Counted from the stretch's first letter, positions 8,814 to 18,756 are shown. The stretch: 64,000 nt of DNA from Spirochaeta cellobiosiphila DSM 17781 (GCF_000426705.1 NZ_KE384555.1:406362-470361); one strand, 5' to 3'. Made by a program: numbers and translations. The notes: generated by a model from the letters alone, not told the origin.

Positions 8814-11800
8814 TATCTATCTCCTTTAGAGCGGCTTGCCTACTGTAGAAAAGGGCATATAAAGCGGGAACAACAAAGAGAGTTGTTACTGTGTTAAATG
8901 TAAGACCACCAACTACGGTTAGTCCCAAAGGTTGCAACATTTCAGCCCCTTCCCCTGGAAAGAAAGCCATAGGTATCATAGCCAGTACAGTCGTTAAGGT
9001 AGTCATCAAAACAGGTCGTATTCGACTTCCTCCTGCATTTACTATGGCCTCATGAAGAGGTTCACCTCTTTTTCTCAACAGGTTAATATAATCCACTAGA
9101 ATGATACCGTTATTTACAATGATACCAGCTAGCATAATCACCCCGATCATAGCAGGAAGACTGAAGGGAATTCCTGTAAGGTAGAAAGCCAGAATAACAC
9201 CGGTAAACATGGTAGGCATGGCCAAAAAGATAATAAAAGGAGCTCTCAAGCTTTCAAACTGACTTACCATAACGCCAAACACCAAAAGAATGGCGACGAT
9301 CATTACGACAAGCATCCCTCTCATGGATTCACTAATATCATCAAATGATCCACCATATTCAATCCTGACGCCATCTGGAGTTTCAAAGTTCTCGGCGACA
9401 GCCGCTTCTACTTTTCCCTGTACAAAGTTTGCTGCATATCCAGGCAATAAGTTAGCAGTAACATTGATGGACCGAACTTGATCCTCACGGGTGATCTTGG
9501 CAGGGGTCTCACTTCGCACTAATTCTGCAAAGTTAGAGACAGCGACTTTTTCTCCATAAGAGTTCATAACATAAAGGTTGTCCAAATCAATAATGGAATT
9601 ACGATCTGCTTCTTTTAGTCGTACAACGATATCAAGAGAATCTTCACCATCTTTAAAGGTAGTAGGAACCAATCCTGTAATTTGGCCTCTTAATTCTTGG
9701 GCAATACCAGAAGTACTAAGTCCCAGATCATAAGCTCTAGCTCTGTTAATTTTGAACTCGATTTCAGGTAATCCCTGGGAAGCACTGGAAGTAATTTCTG
9801 TTAATCCATTAACATTATCTCTAATGATTTGAACGATTTCATCAGCAGAACTAGTTACCAATTCCAGATCCTGTCCAATAAGACGAATCTGAATATCCGC
9901 ATCTGACTGACCCATGTTATCACTGGTGTTGGTAAAACTGAAGTCTGCTTGAGGATACAAATCAAATTGTTTTCTTAAGATATTTTTAATGGATTCTGCA
10001 TCAGTAATTCTTTCATTAAGAGGGGGAAGAACAATCTTTAAATTACCTTCAAAGGCATTGTCCCCACCGGAAGTAGCAATGACGGATTTGTACCCCTTTA
10101 TCTCATCAAAGACAACCTGTTGAAGTTGGCTCATAAGTTGTTTTGTTGTATCTAAAGAGGTTCCCGTTGGTAGAGTAACTTGCAATATAACACTATCAGG
10201 TTCAGTTTCAGGATTAAACACTAGTCCAATAGAAGGAACTAAGGCAAAAGAACCAACCAATAGAATTAAAGAGACTAAAACTGTTTTCCACTTATGCTTT
10301 GTTGTCACATTGAGCGCTTTCATATAAACATTCTGTAAGCCCTCTAATATTTTATCTATAAAAGCACTGAAAGGATTTCTTTTCTTATTTTCTGCACCTA
10401 ACTCATCCTTGGAGGTTATGCTGCTAAGAACGGGAATAAGGACCACAGCAACCAATAATGAAGAAGACAGGGACAGAATAACTGTTAAACTAAGATCTCC
10501 GAAGAATTCTCCCATTATACCCATTTGTTTTTTCATAACAAACATAGGAAGGAATACAGAGATAGAAGTTAAAATCGATCCTGTTACAGGACTAATCATT
10601 TCTCTTGTACCTATAAGAGAAGCGGTCTTGGCCAAGATTCCTTTCTTATGGTATTTGTCTATATTTTCCAGGACAACAATAGAACCATCAACAATCATAC
10701 CAACACCTAGAAGCAGACCTCCCAAGGTTAAGATATTAAAAGTCTTACCGGCAACGGCCAAACCAGCAATGGTTATCATAATCGATACAGGAATGGACAG
10801 GGAAACGATTAAGGTTGAGTTCCAACGCCCTAAGAAGATAGCCAATACGATAACAGCTAAAATAACCCCTACAATAGCTGAATTAATAACCTGATTAAGG
10901 ACCTGTTCAACTTGTACAGATTCATCACTTAAGATTTCCATATGAACATCATGAGGTAATTGGGCGTTAATATCATCTTGATTAGCTTTTACTTCTTTAG
11001 CTAATTCTACAATATTGGCCTCTTCAGTAGCCACTATACTAAGGGAGATCCCTTCTTTACCATTAATAAGAACTTCATTTTCTTCTTCAGCCCATCCCAT
11101 TGATACGTCACCGATATCACGGATGAGAACTTCATGAGTCTGACCAGACTGCCCCATATTAACACGATGGATAACAGTTCCTTCGATTTGTTCCAGATTA
11201 TCAAAAGCACCTTTTGATGTAAGTATAAAATCCTTTCCATCTGAAGTTAAGGTTCCTGCATTGAGGCTCAAATTCTGTTGGGATATCATGTTATGAACCA
11301 TTTGAAGGCTCAGATTATAAGCCCCAAGACGGTTCTTATCGATATCAACATGAACTTCTTTATCTCTGTTACCAGTAATTTCAACCTGGGCTACACCGGA
11401 GATACGTTCAAGTGCGGGCTTAACAACGTCCTCTGCCAGTTTACCTAATTCATCTATAGGCCGGTCTCCATATAAAGTTAAATCCATGATAGGGAGGGCA
11501 TCCGGATCGAATTGCCAGAGAATAGGATCATCCACATCATCTGGAAAGCCCATCTTTTTTTGTTTAACAATGGCATCCACATCATCTGCGGCATCATCCG
11601 GATCAACACCAGACTCAAACATCATGATAATCAACCCGAAGTTTTCAGACGAAGTAGACGTAAGTTTGTCCAAACCGGATATAGAACTAAGACCTTCCTC
11701 TAGAGGAATGATCACTTCATTTTCCACTTCCTCAGGACTGGCTCCAGAATAGATTGTATAGACAGCCACAACAGGAATAGAGACATCTGGCATCAAAGCT

Positions 11801-11901
11801 ACTGATAAGCTACCGGCCATCAATATTCCGACAGTAACAACAATCGTAAAGAGAGTCAGAACTGTTAGAGGTTTTTGCTGTACTCTTTCAACAAAACTCA
11901 T
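8800..11901 (-). CDS. RND-family efflux transporter (AcrB/MdtB-like inner membrane pump)
   Basis: At 1033 residues it is full length. The two repeated halves each carry a leading membrane helix, a large periplasmic loop and a membrane bundle. The proton-relay aspartate region is present (GVGMIVDGSIVVLENI), as are AGASP-type porter motifs such as YSGASPEEVE at the N-terminus. Such pumps export drugs, metals, lipids or bile-like compounds by proton exchange; the sequence resembles the drug/hydrophobe (HAE) branch rather than the heavy-metal CusA branch, but the substrate is not certain. It overlaps the fusion-protein gene by four bases (ATGA) and the PII-like gene by 14, so all three are coupled. 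Confidence 0.96.
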   Translation of the reverse strand: MSFVERVQQKPLTVLTLFTIVVTVGILMAGSLSVALMPDVSIPVVAVYTIYSGASPEEVENEVIIPLEEGLSSISGLDKLTSTSSENFGLIIMMFESGVDPDDAADDVDAIVKQKKMGFPDDVDDPILWQFDPDALPIMDLTLYGDRPIDELGKLAEDVVKPALERISGVAQVEITGNRDKEVHVDIDKNRLGAYNLSLQMVHNMISQQNLSLNAGTLTSDGKDFILTSKGAFDNLEQIEGTVIHRVNMGQSGQTHEVLIRDIGDVSMGWAEEENEVLINGKEGISLSIVATEEANIVELAKEVKANQDDINAQLPHDVHMEILSDESVQVEQVLNQVINSAIVGVILAVIVLAIFLGRWNSTLIVSLSIPVSIMITIAGLAVAGKTFNILTLGGLLLGVGMIVDGSIVVLENIDKYHKKGILAKTASLIGTREMISPVTGSILTSISVFLPMFVMKKQMGIMGEFFGDLSLTVILSLSSSLLVAVVLIPVLSSITSKDELGAENKKRNPFSAFIDKILEGLQNVYMKALNVTTKHKWKTVLVSLILLVGSFALVPSIGLVFNPETEPDSVILQVTLPTGTSLDTTKQLMSQLQQVVFDEIKGYKSVIATSGGDNAFEGNLKIVLPPLNERITDAESIKNILRKQFDLYPQADFSFTNTSDNMGQSDADIQIRLIGQDLELVTSSADEIVQIIRDNVNGLTEITSSASQGLPEIEFKINRARAYDLGLSTSGIAQELRGQITGLVPTTFKDGEDSLDIVVRLKEADRNSIIDLDNLYVMNSYGEKVAVSNFAELVRSETPAKITREDQVRSINVTANLLPGYAANFVQGKVEAAVAENFETPDGVRIEYGGSFDDISESMRGMLVVMIVAILLVFGVMVSQFESLRAPFIIFLAMPTMFTGVILAFYLTGIPFSLPAMIGVIMLAGIIVNNGIILVDYINLLRKRGEPLHEAIVNAGGSRIRPVLMTTLTTVLAMIPMAFFPGEGAEMLQPLGLTVVGGLTFNTVTTLFVVPALYALFYSRQAALKEIDNEKN

Positions 11902-12788
11902 AGGACTTCCTCTGACATGACAGAAATAGGAGCACCATTATATAAAAGGTTCTTTCCAGAAGTGATAACCTTATCCCCTTCACTTAGTCCGGATACAATT
12001 TCCGCTTTTCCTTCAGATCTAATTCCTATGTCGACCTTAACCAACTCAGCTTTACCGTCGGTGATTTTGTACACATAAGTATCTTCATCTCTCTGTAAGA
12101 GAGCTTTTTCTGAAGTGATAACAACATCTTCTTTGGATTGGGACAATAAACGTATATCAACATACATTCCCGGTTTTAACTTACCTTGATTATCGATTAA
12201 CTTAAGCTTCACAGTAGCTGTTCTGGACAAGGGATTAATAACAGGGGATATTTCACTAATCTGTACTCTCTGGGAGAAACCTGGGAGTGCGTCTGTAGTG
12301 ACAACCCCTTCACGACCGGGAGATAAACGGAAAACGTATTTCTCAGGCACCTGTAGTTCGATCTCCAGATTATCCAGGATGCCAACCTTAGCCAATGCTG
12401 ATTGAGGAGATGTCATGGCACCCTCTTCTCCTGTTACAGAAGTAACTGTACCAGTTATGGGAGAATTAACAGGACTTAAAGAGTAATTAAGACCGGGACG
12501 GGAAGGATCGATATCTGCAATCTTTTGCCCCTTACGAACATAATCTCCTACACTAACGTATATCGCATGGATCTTACCAGAAGTATCAGGCATAACAGAA
12601 ATGGTACTTTTGGCTTGCACATCACCAAAGAGGGCAATCCAATCTTGAATGGGTCCTCTCACTACATCAGTGGTTCTTACCTTAATGGCAGGAACTTCAT
12701 TTTTTGTTTCTTCTTGGACATCCTTTGGTTTACAACTCACCATAACTAAGGATGCTATGGTCAATGCTATCAACAATTGCTTTTTCAT
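11898..12788 (-). CDS. RND efflux periplasmic adaptor (membrane fusion protein), lipoprotein
   Basis: The 296-residue protein starts with a lipoprotein signal ending in VMVSC (C19). A lipoyl/biotinyl-like hairpin follows with VSVGDYVRKGQKIADID and SPVNSPITGTV, then the beta-barrel region (PVINPLSRTATVKLK, KLKPGMYVDI) and a membrane-proximal end (GLSEGDKVITSG). It bridges the inner-membrane pump and the TolC-like channel. It is slightly short because the alpha-helical hairpin is nearly absent, as in several adaptors of this type. It is 18 bases downstream of the TolC-like gene and overlaps the pump gene. Confidence 0.94.
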   Translation of the reverse strand: MKKQLLIALTIASLVMVSCKPKDVQEETKNEVPAIKVRTTDVVRGPIQDWIALFGDVQAKSTISVMPDTSGKIHAIYVSVGDYVRKGQKIADIDPSRPGLNYSLSPVNSPITGTVTSVTGEEGAMTSPQSALAKVGILDNLEIELQVPEKYVFRLSPGREGVVTTDALPGFSQRVQISEISPVINPLSRTATVKLKLIDNQGKLKPGMYVDIRLLSQSKEDVVITSEKALLQRDEDTYVYKITDGKAELVKVDIGIRSEGKAEIVSGLSEGDKVITSGKNLLYNGAPISVMSEEVL

Positions 12789-12806
12789 GTTGGCTCCTTT
12801 CTTTTT

Positions 12807-14162
12807 CTAAAACTGACCCAGGTTGTATTTAAGGTCTAAATAAGTCATCAAATAGTCATATTGACTACTGATATAGTCGAACTCAGCGGATAAGTAGTCA
12901 TCCTCCGCAGATTTTAATTCATAGTATGTTTTGGTACCTGAACGGTAAGCGACCTTCGTTAAGTCATAGGTTCTTTTGGCTAAATCCCGTCCTTTTAAGG
13001 AGGCTGTAATAGTCTGGGACTGGGATACCAGAGTACTCCTCAGGCTTTTTAATTGAACGGCCAGACCTTCTGTTGCGGATAACTTCTGGTATCCTAGAGC
13101 TTTGATTTGATCCTTGTAGCCATCAATATCCATTTGACTGGAACTAAAGGGAAGCCAGGCATCAAGGGGCATGGATAAGGTTATGGTTAATGAACCTTGG
13201 TCACTCCAGTTATCAGAATCAAAGTAGTCACTAAAACTGGAGTATTTATCTCCATCTGTTGGATTACCAAGTATGGGATTGTATCCCCATCCTAAGGTGA
13301 GGGTTGGTAAGTTCTGATAGAAGGCGGCCTTCTTCGCATTCTCTAATTGTTCTAAATTATTATCCAACTGTAGCAATGTTAATGATGAATCAAGATCCCC
13401 TTCCACTCCAGAAAGATCATCAACGGAGATTTCACCTACAAGAGTTATTTCTTGTTCCTGAGGTAATCCTAGCTTATACGTGAGGCCCTTGATACCGTTC
13501 TTAATCCCTTCATCCATTTGGGTCAAACTAGGTTTCATTCTCTCTAATCCCACCTGAACTTGAAGGAGGTCTAGTTCTGTACTGTATCCATTGTTGTACA
13601 TATTACGAACGTCTTTGAGACGTTGTTCCATTGTTTGATACTGAGATTGAAGAATAGCTCTCTGTTTTTGCAAGAGAAGGATTTGATAGAAGCTCTTTTG
13701 AACATCTAATGCCGTATCTTGCCAAGCCACTTGCCGATCCAAAGAGGCACTCTCACTGTTAAGCTTTAAAGCCTTGATACCATTTCCAATGGCAAGGTTC
13801 AGATTTAATTGAGCTGTCATCTGAGCGACTAAAGAGTCTTTAGAATCAAATGACATCACTTGAACCTTATCGAATGAATTATCTCCTGGGCTAAATGAAC
13901 TAGGGACTGGGGTTAGAGCAGATGTCGTACTAACTTCATTACTCTTGGCATAGGTCATAGACAAGTTCATAGTAGGCATAAACACATTCCATGCGGCTTT
14001 TTCTTTTTTTACAGCCGTATGTAGGGATACATCATTAGCTTTTAAGGAATAATTATTATCTTTGGCTATTTGAAGAGCATCTTCAATGGTTAGCGCCTTA
14101 GGATCTGACCAGAGTAATGCTGCCCATGTCATCATCAATATTAGGGATAGAGACTTTCTCAC
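12807..14162 (-). CDS. TolC-like outer membrane efflux protein
   Basis: I choose the GTG at 14162: GAGGAGG sits five bases before it and the protein then begins with a signal peptide (RKSLSLILMMTWAALLWS). The mature protein has the two-fold repeat of long coiled-coil helices of the OEP family: ALTIEDALQIAKDNNYSL, then NNGYSTELDLLQVQVGLE in the first half and YRSGTKTYYELKSAEDDYL in the second. It should form the trimeric exit duct for the adjacent RND pump. It is the first gene of the efflux block, about 125 bases after the end of the GH13 gene, so the operon promoter should lie in that gap. Confidence 0.93.
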   Translation of the reverse strand: MRKSLSLILMMTWAALLWSDPKALTIEDALQIAKDNNYSLKANDVSLHTAVKKEKAAWNVFMPTMNLSMTYAKSNEVSTTSALTPVPSSFSPGDNSFDKVQVMSFDSKDSLVAQMTAQLNLNLAIGNGIKALKLNSESASLDRQVAWQDTALDVQKSFYQILLLQKQRAILQSQYQTMEQRLKDVRNMYNNGYSTELDLLQVQVGLERMKPSLTQMDEGIKNGIKGLTYKLGLPQEQEITLVGEISVDDLSGVEGDLDSSLTLLQLDNNLEQLENAKKAAFYQNLPTLTLGWGYNPILGNPTDGDKYSSFSDYFDSDNWSDQGSLTITLSMPLDAWLPFSSSQMDIDGYKDQIKALGYQKLSATEGLAVQLKSLRSTLVSQSQTITASLKGRDLAKRTYDLTKVAYRSGTKTYYELKSAEDDYLSAEFDYISSQYDYLMTYLDLKYNLGQF

Positions 14163-14287
14163 TATATCCTCCTCATAGTTATCGCGTATACATAAAGTAA
14201 TCAAGAAGAGCCATAAAAACCATAAACGGTCAATAAAGGAATTTTAAACGATTTGTTTATCTTAATACTTAGATAAAATGAGCCTGG

Positions 14288-15556
14288 TTATAGGAATACT
14301 TCCACGATCATAGGATAATCCTGAATGACTAAACCCAGGGCCGTGTATGTAATAGGCTCAGCATTAAGAATATCTCTAGCTTTAGAGAGGTTCCTCTCAG
14401 GATAGAGGCCTTTGACTTGTCCCATATTTAGAAAGGCTATCACCCTTCTTCCTACAAGGTCCCAACTCAAGCGCAGGACTCCCTTCACTGTAGTCCAATC
14501 AAAACTTAAGGTATAATCCTCTTGTTCGATACTTTGTTTTATTTTCAGTAAACGATGAATAAAAAGGCTTTTATCTAACGCCGGATCACGGGAGAACAGG
14601 TCTTTTTCAAAAAGGGAGGGAACCTTTTCACAAGAGTATTCCTGCCCCCCATAAATAAGAGGAATACCTCTGTTAAGAATGAGGAAGCTCATCCAATTAT
14701 CCCAAAGCCGTCCTTCTTTTAACAAAGCTCTGGACCGGAGTTGATCATGGTTTTCAATGAATCGCAAACGAAACCGACCAGGAGTCCTATGACATTCCTG
14801 ATCCTGGATAAGCTCCATATAACGATCCATCTTATCACCATTATCAAGAGCCCTCCGCCAACAGGGATAACTGTCATATTCGTAGAGAGCATGAAAATAC
14901 TGATAAAGCTCAGCATCAGTAGAAAAAGGGATACCTCTTTCTGATAAAAAGGATTTAAAGCTTTCATCAATTGATTCACCTATCCATATGAGTTGATCAT
15001 TTATAAGAGAACAGGCCTGATAGGCTGATTTCCAAAAGGACAGAGGAACCAGAGAGGCCACATCACAACGAAATCCATCAATACCCCTGTTTACCCAAAA
15101 CAGAAGAACATCAATGAGATATTCCTTCACCCCCCTTTGTGAATGGTCCAAATCAATGACATCACTCCATTCTGTAATCCGGGATCTAATCTGACCCTTG
15201 TCATTACAATGAAAATATTCAGGATGAGTTTGATAGAGAACGGAATCATAAGAAGTATGATTGAATACAATATCCATGATCACCCTTATCCCCTTATTAT
15301 GGGCCCTACTTAGGAACTCCTCAAAATCGGCCATACGTCCATATTCAGGATTTATTCCATAATAGTCCTGAATAGAATAGGGACAACCTAAAGAACCCTT
15401 TCGATTTTTCTGACCAATTGGATGAATGGGCAAGAGCCAGATCGTATCAATACCCATATCTTTTATTCGTTTCAAATCGGGAATACAACTTTGAAAAGTA
15501 CCTTCAGGGGTGTGATTTCTGAGATAGACAGAATAAATAGCCAGAGGTGGTTTCAT
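14288..15556 (-). CDS. GH13 alpha-amylase-family glycoside hydrolase
   Basis: This 422-residue protein has no signal peptide, so it should act in the cytoplasm on imported maltodextrins or related alpha-glucans. The conserved regions are all visible: region I DIVFNH (95-100), nucleophile in GFRCDVAS (D165), acid/base in WIGESID (E194) and the third carboxylate in ENHDQ (D271). The short B-domain and the C-terminal beta domain fit small GH13 enzymes such as neopullulanase- or amylosucrase-like hydrolases; the exact substrate cannot be assigned. AAGGG precedes the ATG. Upstream lie two copies of a palindromic element that may control it. Confidence 0.9.
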   Translation of the reverse strand: MKPPLAIYSVYLRNHTPEGTFQSCIPDLKRIKDMGIDTIWLLPIHPIGQKNRKGSLGCPYSIQDYYGINPEYGRMADFEEFLSRAHNKGIRVIMDIVFNHTSYDSVLYQTHPEYFHCNDKGQIRSRITEWSDVIDLDHSQRGVKEYLIDVLLFWVNRGIDGFRCDVASLVPLSFWKSAYQACSLINDQLIWIGESIDESFKSFLSERGIPFSTDAELYQYFHALYEYDSYPCWRRALDNGDKMDRYMELIQDQECHRTPGRFRLRFIENHDQLRSRALLKEGRLWDNWMSFLILNRGIPLIYGGQEYSCEKVPSLFEKDLFSRDPALDKSLFIHRLLKIKQSIEQEDYTLSFDWTTVKGVLRLSWDLVGRRVIAFLNMGQVKGLYPERNLSKARDILNAEPITYTALGLVIQDYPMIVEVFL

Positions 15557-15625
15557 ACCCTTAACAATACTTCAAGCCAGTGTCCGGGTAAATAGATACA
15601 TTTTACAGTAGTGGTTTTGAGATTT

Positions 15626-15658
15626 TGCTTATTGAAAACAATTGGAATTCAATAAGCA
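15626..15658. repeat. Hairpin element copy 1 upstream of the GH13 gene
   Basis: A perfect 11-base inverted repeat, TGCTTATTGAA and TTCAATAAGCA, encloses an 11-base centre. It lies about 70 bases upstream of the GH13 start codon, between glnS and that gene. A second, related copy follows ten bases further on. Could be an operator or an RNA hairpin. Confidence 0.75.
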
Positions 15659-15667
15659 GAGGCTCTG

Positions 15668-15704
15668 TTTGCTTATTAGAAACAAATGAATTCCAATAAG
15701 CAAA
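15668..15704. repeat. Hairpin element copy 2 upstream of the GH13 gene
   Basis: A perfect 10-base inverted repeat, TTTGCTTATT and AATAAGCAAA, is extended inward by GAA/TTC after one mismatch. The TGCTTATT arms and the GAATTC-like centre are shared with copy 1, so the two are duplicates that have drifted while keeping the pairing arms. Confidence 0.75.
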
Positions 15705-15717
15705 TAAAGAAACCATC

Positions 15718-15742
15718 ACAGTCCTTTTACTCAAAAGACTGT
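15718..15742 (-). terminator. Possible hairpin terminator after glnS
   Basis: ACAGTC/GACTGT arms with TTTT/AAAA inner pairing and one bulged base form a stem just after the glnS stop. On the minus strand only a weak, interrupted T-run follows, so terminator function is doubtful. Confidence 0.35.
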
Positions 15743-15776
15743 AATGGCCCTGTATATTCAGTAGTTAATGACAGAA

Positions 15777-17474
15777 CTAGCCTTTAAGCTTCTTCTGAAG
15801 TTTGGCCCAGGAATCAGTCAAACCTACAGTTCTGTTGAACACAAGATGGTCGGGGGCAGAATCTTTATTATCAATGACAAAGTACCCCTTACGCATAAAT
15901 TGAAAACCTTCTCCAAGAGCAGCCTCTTTAAGAGCGGGTTCCAGAACACACCCTTTAATAGATACCAGAGATTCAGGATTAAGGAAATCTTTGTAGTCCT
16001 CACCTTCTTCCAGATTAAGCATATTTTCTTTGGTAAAAAGCTTATCATACAATCGAACCTCAGCAGGAACACCATGTTCCTGAGTTACCCAGTGGAGCGT
16101 CCCCTTTACTTTACGTTTATCCGGACTGTCTCCTCCTTTAGTTTCAGGATCATATGTACAGAGAATCTCTGTGATCTGTCCGGACTCATCCTTAACGACA
16201 TCAGTACAAGTGATGTAATAAGCATGCTTTAATCTCACTTCCTTACCAGGGCTAAGTCGGAAATACTTCTTAGGAGGTTCTTCCATGAAGTCATCCCTTT
16301 CAATGTAGAGGTTACGAGTGAAGGGAACTTCACGGGTTCCCCCATTGGGATCTTCGGGATTGTTATCACAGGTTACCATTTCTGATTGGCCTTCAGGATA
16401 GTTGGTGATGGTCACCTTAATGGGATCAAGAACAGCCATTCGTCTCTGGGCTGTCAGGTTTAATTCATCCTTAATACAGAACTCAAGAAAGGCATGGTCA
16501 ACCATGGAATCAACCTTGGATACTCCTATCTTCTCACAAAAACTTCGAATCGCTGAAGGGGTAAACCCTCGTCGTCTCAGACCAGAGATAGTAGGCATAC
16601 GGGGATCATCCCAACCTTCTACTATATTTGTTTTCACTAACTCCAGAAGTTTTCTTTTACTTAGAACCGTATAAGTAATGTTGAGAGGGGCAAACTCGAT
16701 CTGTCTGGGATGGTGAATGCCCGGAACCTGATCGATAAACCAGTTATAAAGAGGTCTGTGATTCTCAAACTCTAAAGTACACAGGGAATAGGTAATCCCT
16801 TCAAGAGAGTCTTCAAAACCATGGGCCCAATCGTACATGGGATAGATACACCACTTATCCCCCTGACGATGATGAGGAGTCTTACTAATACGATAGAGGA
16901 CAGGATCTCGCATATTCATATTTGGACTGGTCATATCGATCTTAGCCCGCAGAACAGCAGAACCTTCTTCATACTCTCCCGCTTTCATTCTGTTATATTT
17001 ATCAAGATTATCTTCAGGGCTTGTATTGCGGTAAGGACTTTCAATACCCGGTTTAGTAGGCATACCTCTCATGGTAGAGATTTCCTCTGGTGTGGAAAAA
17101 TCCACATAGGCCTTTCCGTCTTTAATCAAAATCTGAGCATATTCATCAAAGGTTTCAAAATAATCACTGGCGAAGAAAAGGCGATCTTCCCAATCAGCGC
17201 CTAACCATTTAACGTCTTCCTTGATGGAACGAACGTATTCGTCTTCTTCCTTTGCAGGGTTAGTATCATCAAAACGGAGATTGAACTTGCCTTCATATTT
17301 GATAGCTGTTCCGTAGTTAAGAGTGATGGACTTTGCATGTCCTATGTGTAGGTAGCCATTAGGTTCTGGTGGGAATCGTGTGTGCACCTTACCTTGGTTG
17401 ATCCCCTGCTGTAGATCTTTATCGATGATCTGATGGATAAAGTTGGTTGGTAACGTGTTTTCACTGTTTTCCAT
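15777..17474 (-). CDS. glnS: Glutaminyl-tRNA synthetase
   Basis: This class I synthetase of 565 residues has the signatures PPEPNGYLHIGHAKS (HIGH at 43-46), FNLRFDDTNP and a KMSKS equivalent in VLSKRKL. The GlnRS/eukaryote-type GluRS beta-barrel anticodon domain is at the C-terminus. It charges tRNA-Gln with glutamine directly. Length is typical of bacterial GlnRS. GGGAG precedes the ATG. It follows the dGTPase-like gene by 100 bases in the same direction. Confidence 0.97.
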   Translation of the reverse strand: MENSENTLPTNFIHQIIDKDLQQGINQGKVHTRFPPEPNGYLHIGHAKSITLNYGTAIKYEGKFNLRFDDTNPAKEEDEYVRSIKEDVKWLGADWEDRLFFASDYFETFDEYAQILIKDGKAYVDFSTPEEISTMRGMPTKPGIESPYRNTSPEDNLDKYNRMKAGEYEEGSAVLRAKIDMTSPNMNMRDPVLYRISKTPHHRQGDKWCIYPMYDWAHGFEDSLEGITYSLCTLEFENHRPLYNWFIDQVPGIHHPRQIEFAPLNITYTVLSKRKLLELVKTNIVEGWDDPRMPTISGLRRRGFTPSAIRSFCEKIGVSKVDSMVDHAFLEFCIKDELNLTAQRRMAVLDPIKVTITNYPEGQSEMVTCDNNPEDPNGGTREVPFTRNLYIERDDFMEEPPKKYFRLSPGKEVRLKHAYYITCTDVVKDESGQITEILCTYDPETKGGDSPDKRKVKGTLHWVTQEHGVPAEVRLYDKLFTKENMLNLEEGEDYKDFLNPESLVSIKGCVLEPALKEAALGEGFQFMRKGYFVIDNKDSAPDHLVFNRTVGLTDSWAKLQKKLKG

Positions 17475-17574
17475 AATGGGACTCCCTTATTTCGAAAAAA
17501 ATATATAAAGCCACATGATAATGAAAACGATTCAGAGATTCTACTATTATGAACAAAAATGTTTATACCAAAGA

Positions 17575-18708
17575 CTAATAGCGATTAAATTGGGTATTGA
17601 ACTTCTCTGGCAGCATGATTTCCTTGATCGCATCCAATGCAAAATCATCAGTCATTCCTGCGATAAAATCAGGAAGGAGCATGTCCCAGCTTTTATCGTC
17701 TTCCCGGTAAAAGTTTTGCATCTTGTCCACGTAGTGGGCAAAGCGTCCTGCATAAGCATTATTTTCCTGACTATACCCTTCAATGTCTGTACCATAATGC
17801 TGCCATATTTCCTGTAGATATTGGTGCAGAGAGTTCAGTATTCGTCGGAAGTAACGATGATAATCGGATAAGACAGGATTCTTATAAATGTTCTGATAGT
17901 TAAAGTCTTTCATTTCCAGGAAGGCATCATACTTCTCCTGGCTGAATCCGATCTCCCCTTCTTTAAGAGAATAAGAAATGAGATCATTAGCTAGGGTATC
18001 AATAATAGTGGAGTTTTTAGAACCTAAGACTTTCGCTGCTTCTTTGGGAATATCTTCAGAATTAACCAGCCCCAGTCCTATGCCATCTTCCAGATCCCGC
18101 CCCAGATAAGCGATCTTATCACTCATACGAACAACAACACCCTCCCATGTAGAAGGGATTTGATCTCTCTTGGTAATGGCGGATAAGTCCTTAATGGTGA
18201 AGTCTGGTTTGAGAGTTTTTTCAAACTTTTCTCCACAGTGATTGATGATCCCATCCCGGACCGCATAGGTCAAATTAAGCCCCTGACCTTTGTGGATCAG
18301 TTTATCAACAACCCGGAGGGAATAGATTTCATGACGGAATCCTCCCTGCCCAGACATGAGTTCTCCCAAAATGGTTTCACCCACATGACCAAAGGGAGTA
18401 TGACCTAGATCATGCCCCACTCCAATAGCCCAGGCCAGGTCCGATTCCAGATCCAGAGAACGGCAGATTGTAGCAGCAACAGTGGCTACATGCATAACGT
18501 GTTCTATTCGTGTACAGATATGATCATTCTTGGGAGCAAAGAAAACCTGGGTTTTGTGTTTGAGACGCCTAAAGGGATTAGAATGGATGATAGCTGTTGT
18601 ATCCCTAAAATAGTAGCCCCTTAGGTCATGGCGATCTTTTTCCCTTTCGTTTTTACGTTTTTTTAAGGTTTCTTCTTCAATTGGATTGGAAAAAAATAAA
18701 TTTCCCAT
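17575..18708 (-). CDS. dgt: Deoxyguanosinetriphosphate triphosphohydrolase-like protein (HD domain)
   Basis: The 377-residue protein has the dGTPase N-terminus with SNPFRRLKHKTQVF, the HD-domain metal ligands in TRIEHVMHV and GVGHDLGHTPFGHVGE, and a further aspartate in VVRMSDKIAYLGRDLED. The family cleaves dNTPs to deoxynucleoside and tripolyphosphate and so controls dNTP pools. Its substrate range here is unknown; the short, Dgt-like type-2 form is widespread. GGAGG lies five bases before the ATG. The gene is divergent from the TPR cyclase with a very small gap. Confidence 0.92.
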   Translation of the reverse strand: MGNLFFSNPIEEETLKKRKNEREKDRHDLRGYYFRDTTAIIHSNPFRRLKHKTQVFFAPKNDHICTRIEHVMHVATVAATICRSLDLESDLAWAIGVGHDLGHTPFGHVGETILGELMSGQGGFRHEIYSLRVVDKLIHKGQGLNLTYAVRDGIINHCGEKFEKTLKPDFTIKDLSAITKRDQIPSTWEGVVVRMSDKIAYLGRDLEDGIGLGLVNSEDIPKEAAKVLGSKNSTIIDTLANDLISYSLKEGEIGFSQEKYDAFLEMKDFNYQNIYKNPVLSDYHRYFRRILNSLHQYLQEIWQHYGTDIEGYSQENNAYAGRFAHYVDKMQNFYREDDKSWDMLLPDFIAGMTDDFALDAIKEIMLPEKFNTQFNRY

Positions 18709-18756
18709 TAGTACCTCCCGATGATTTTAGGGTATCCTGTTCACAATATAAGAGTT

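Noticed and set aside
10409-10894. 161-codon open frame on the plus strand inside the RND gene
   Set aside because: It is antisense to a full-length conserved transporter gene and its composition is the mirror of hydrophobic codons.
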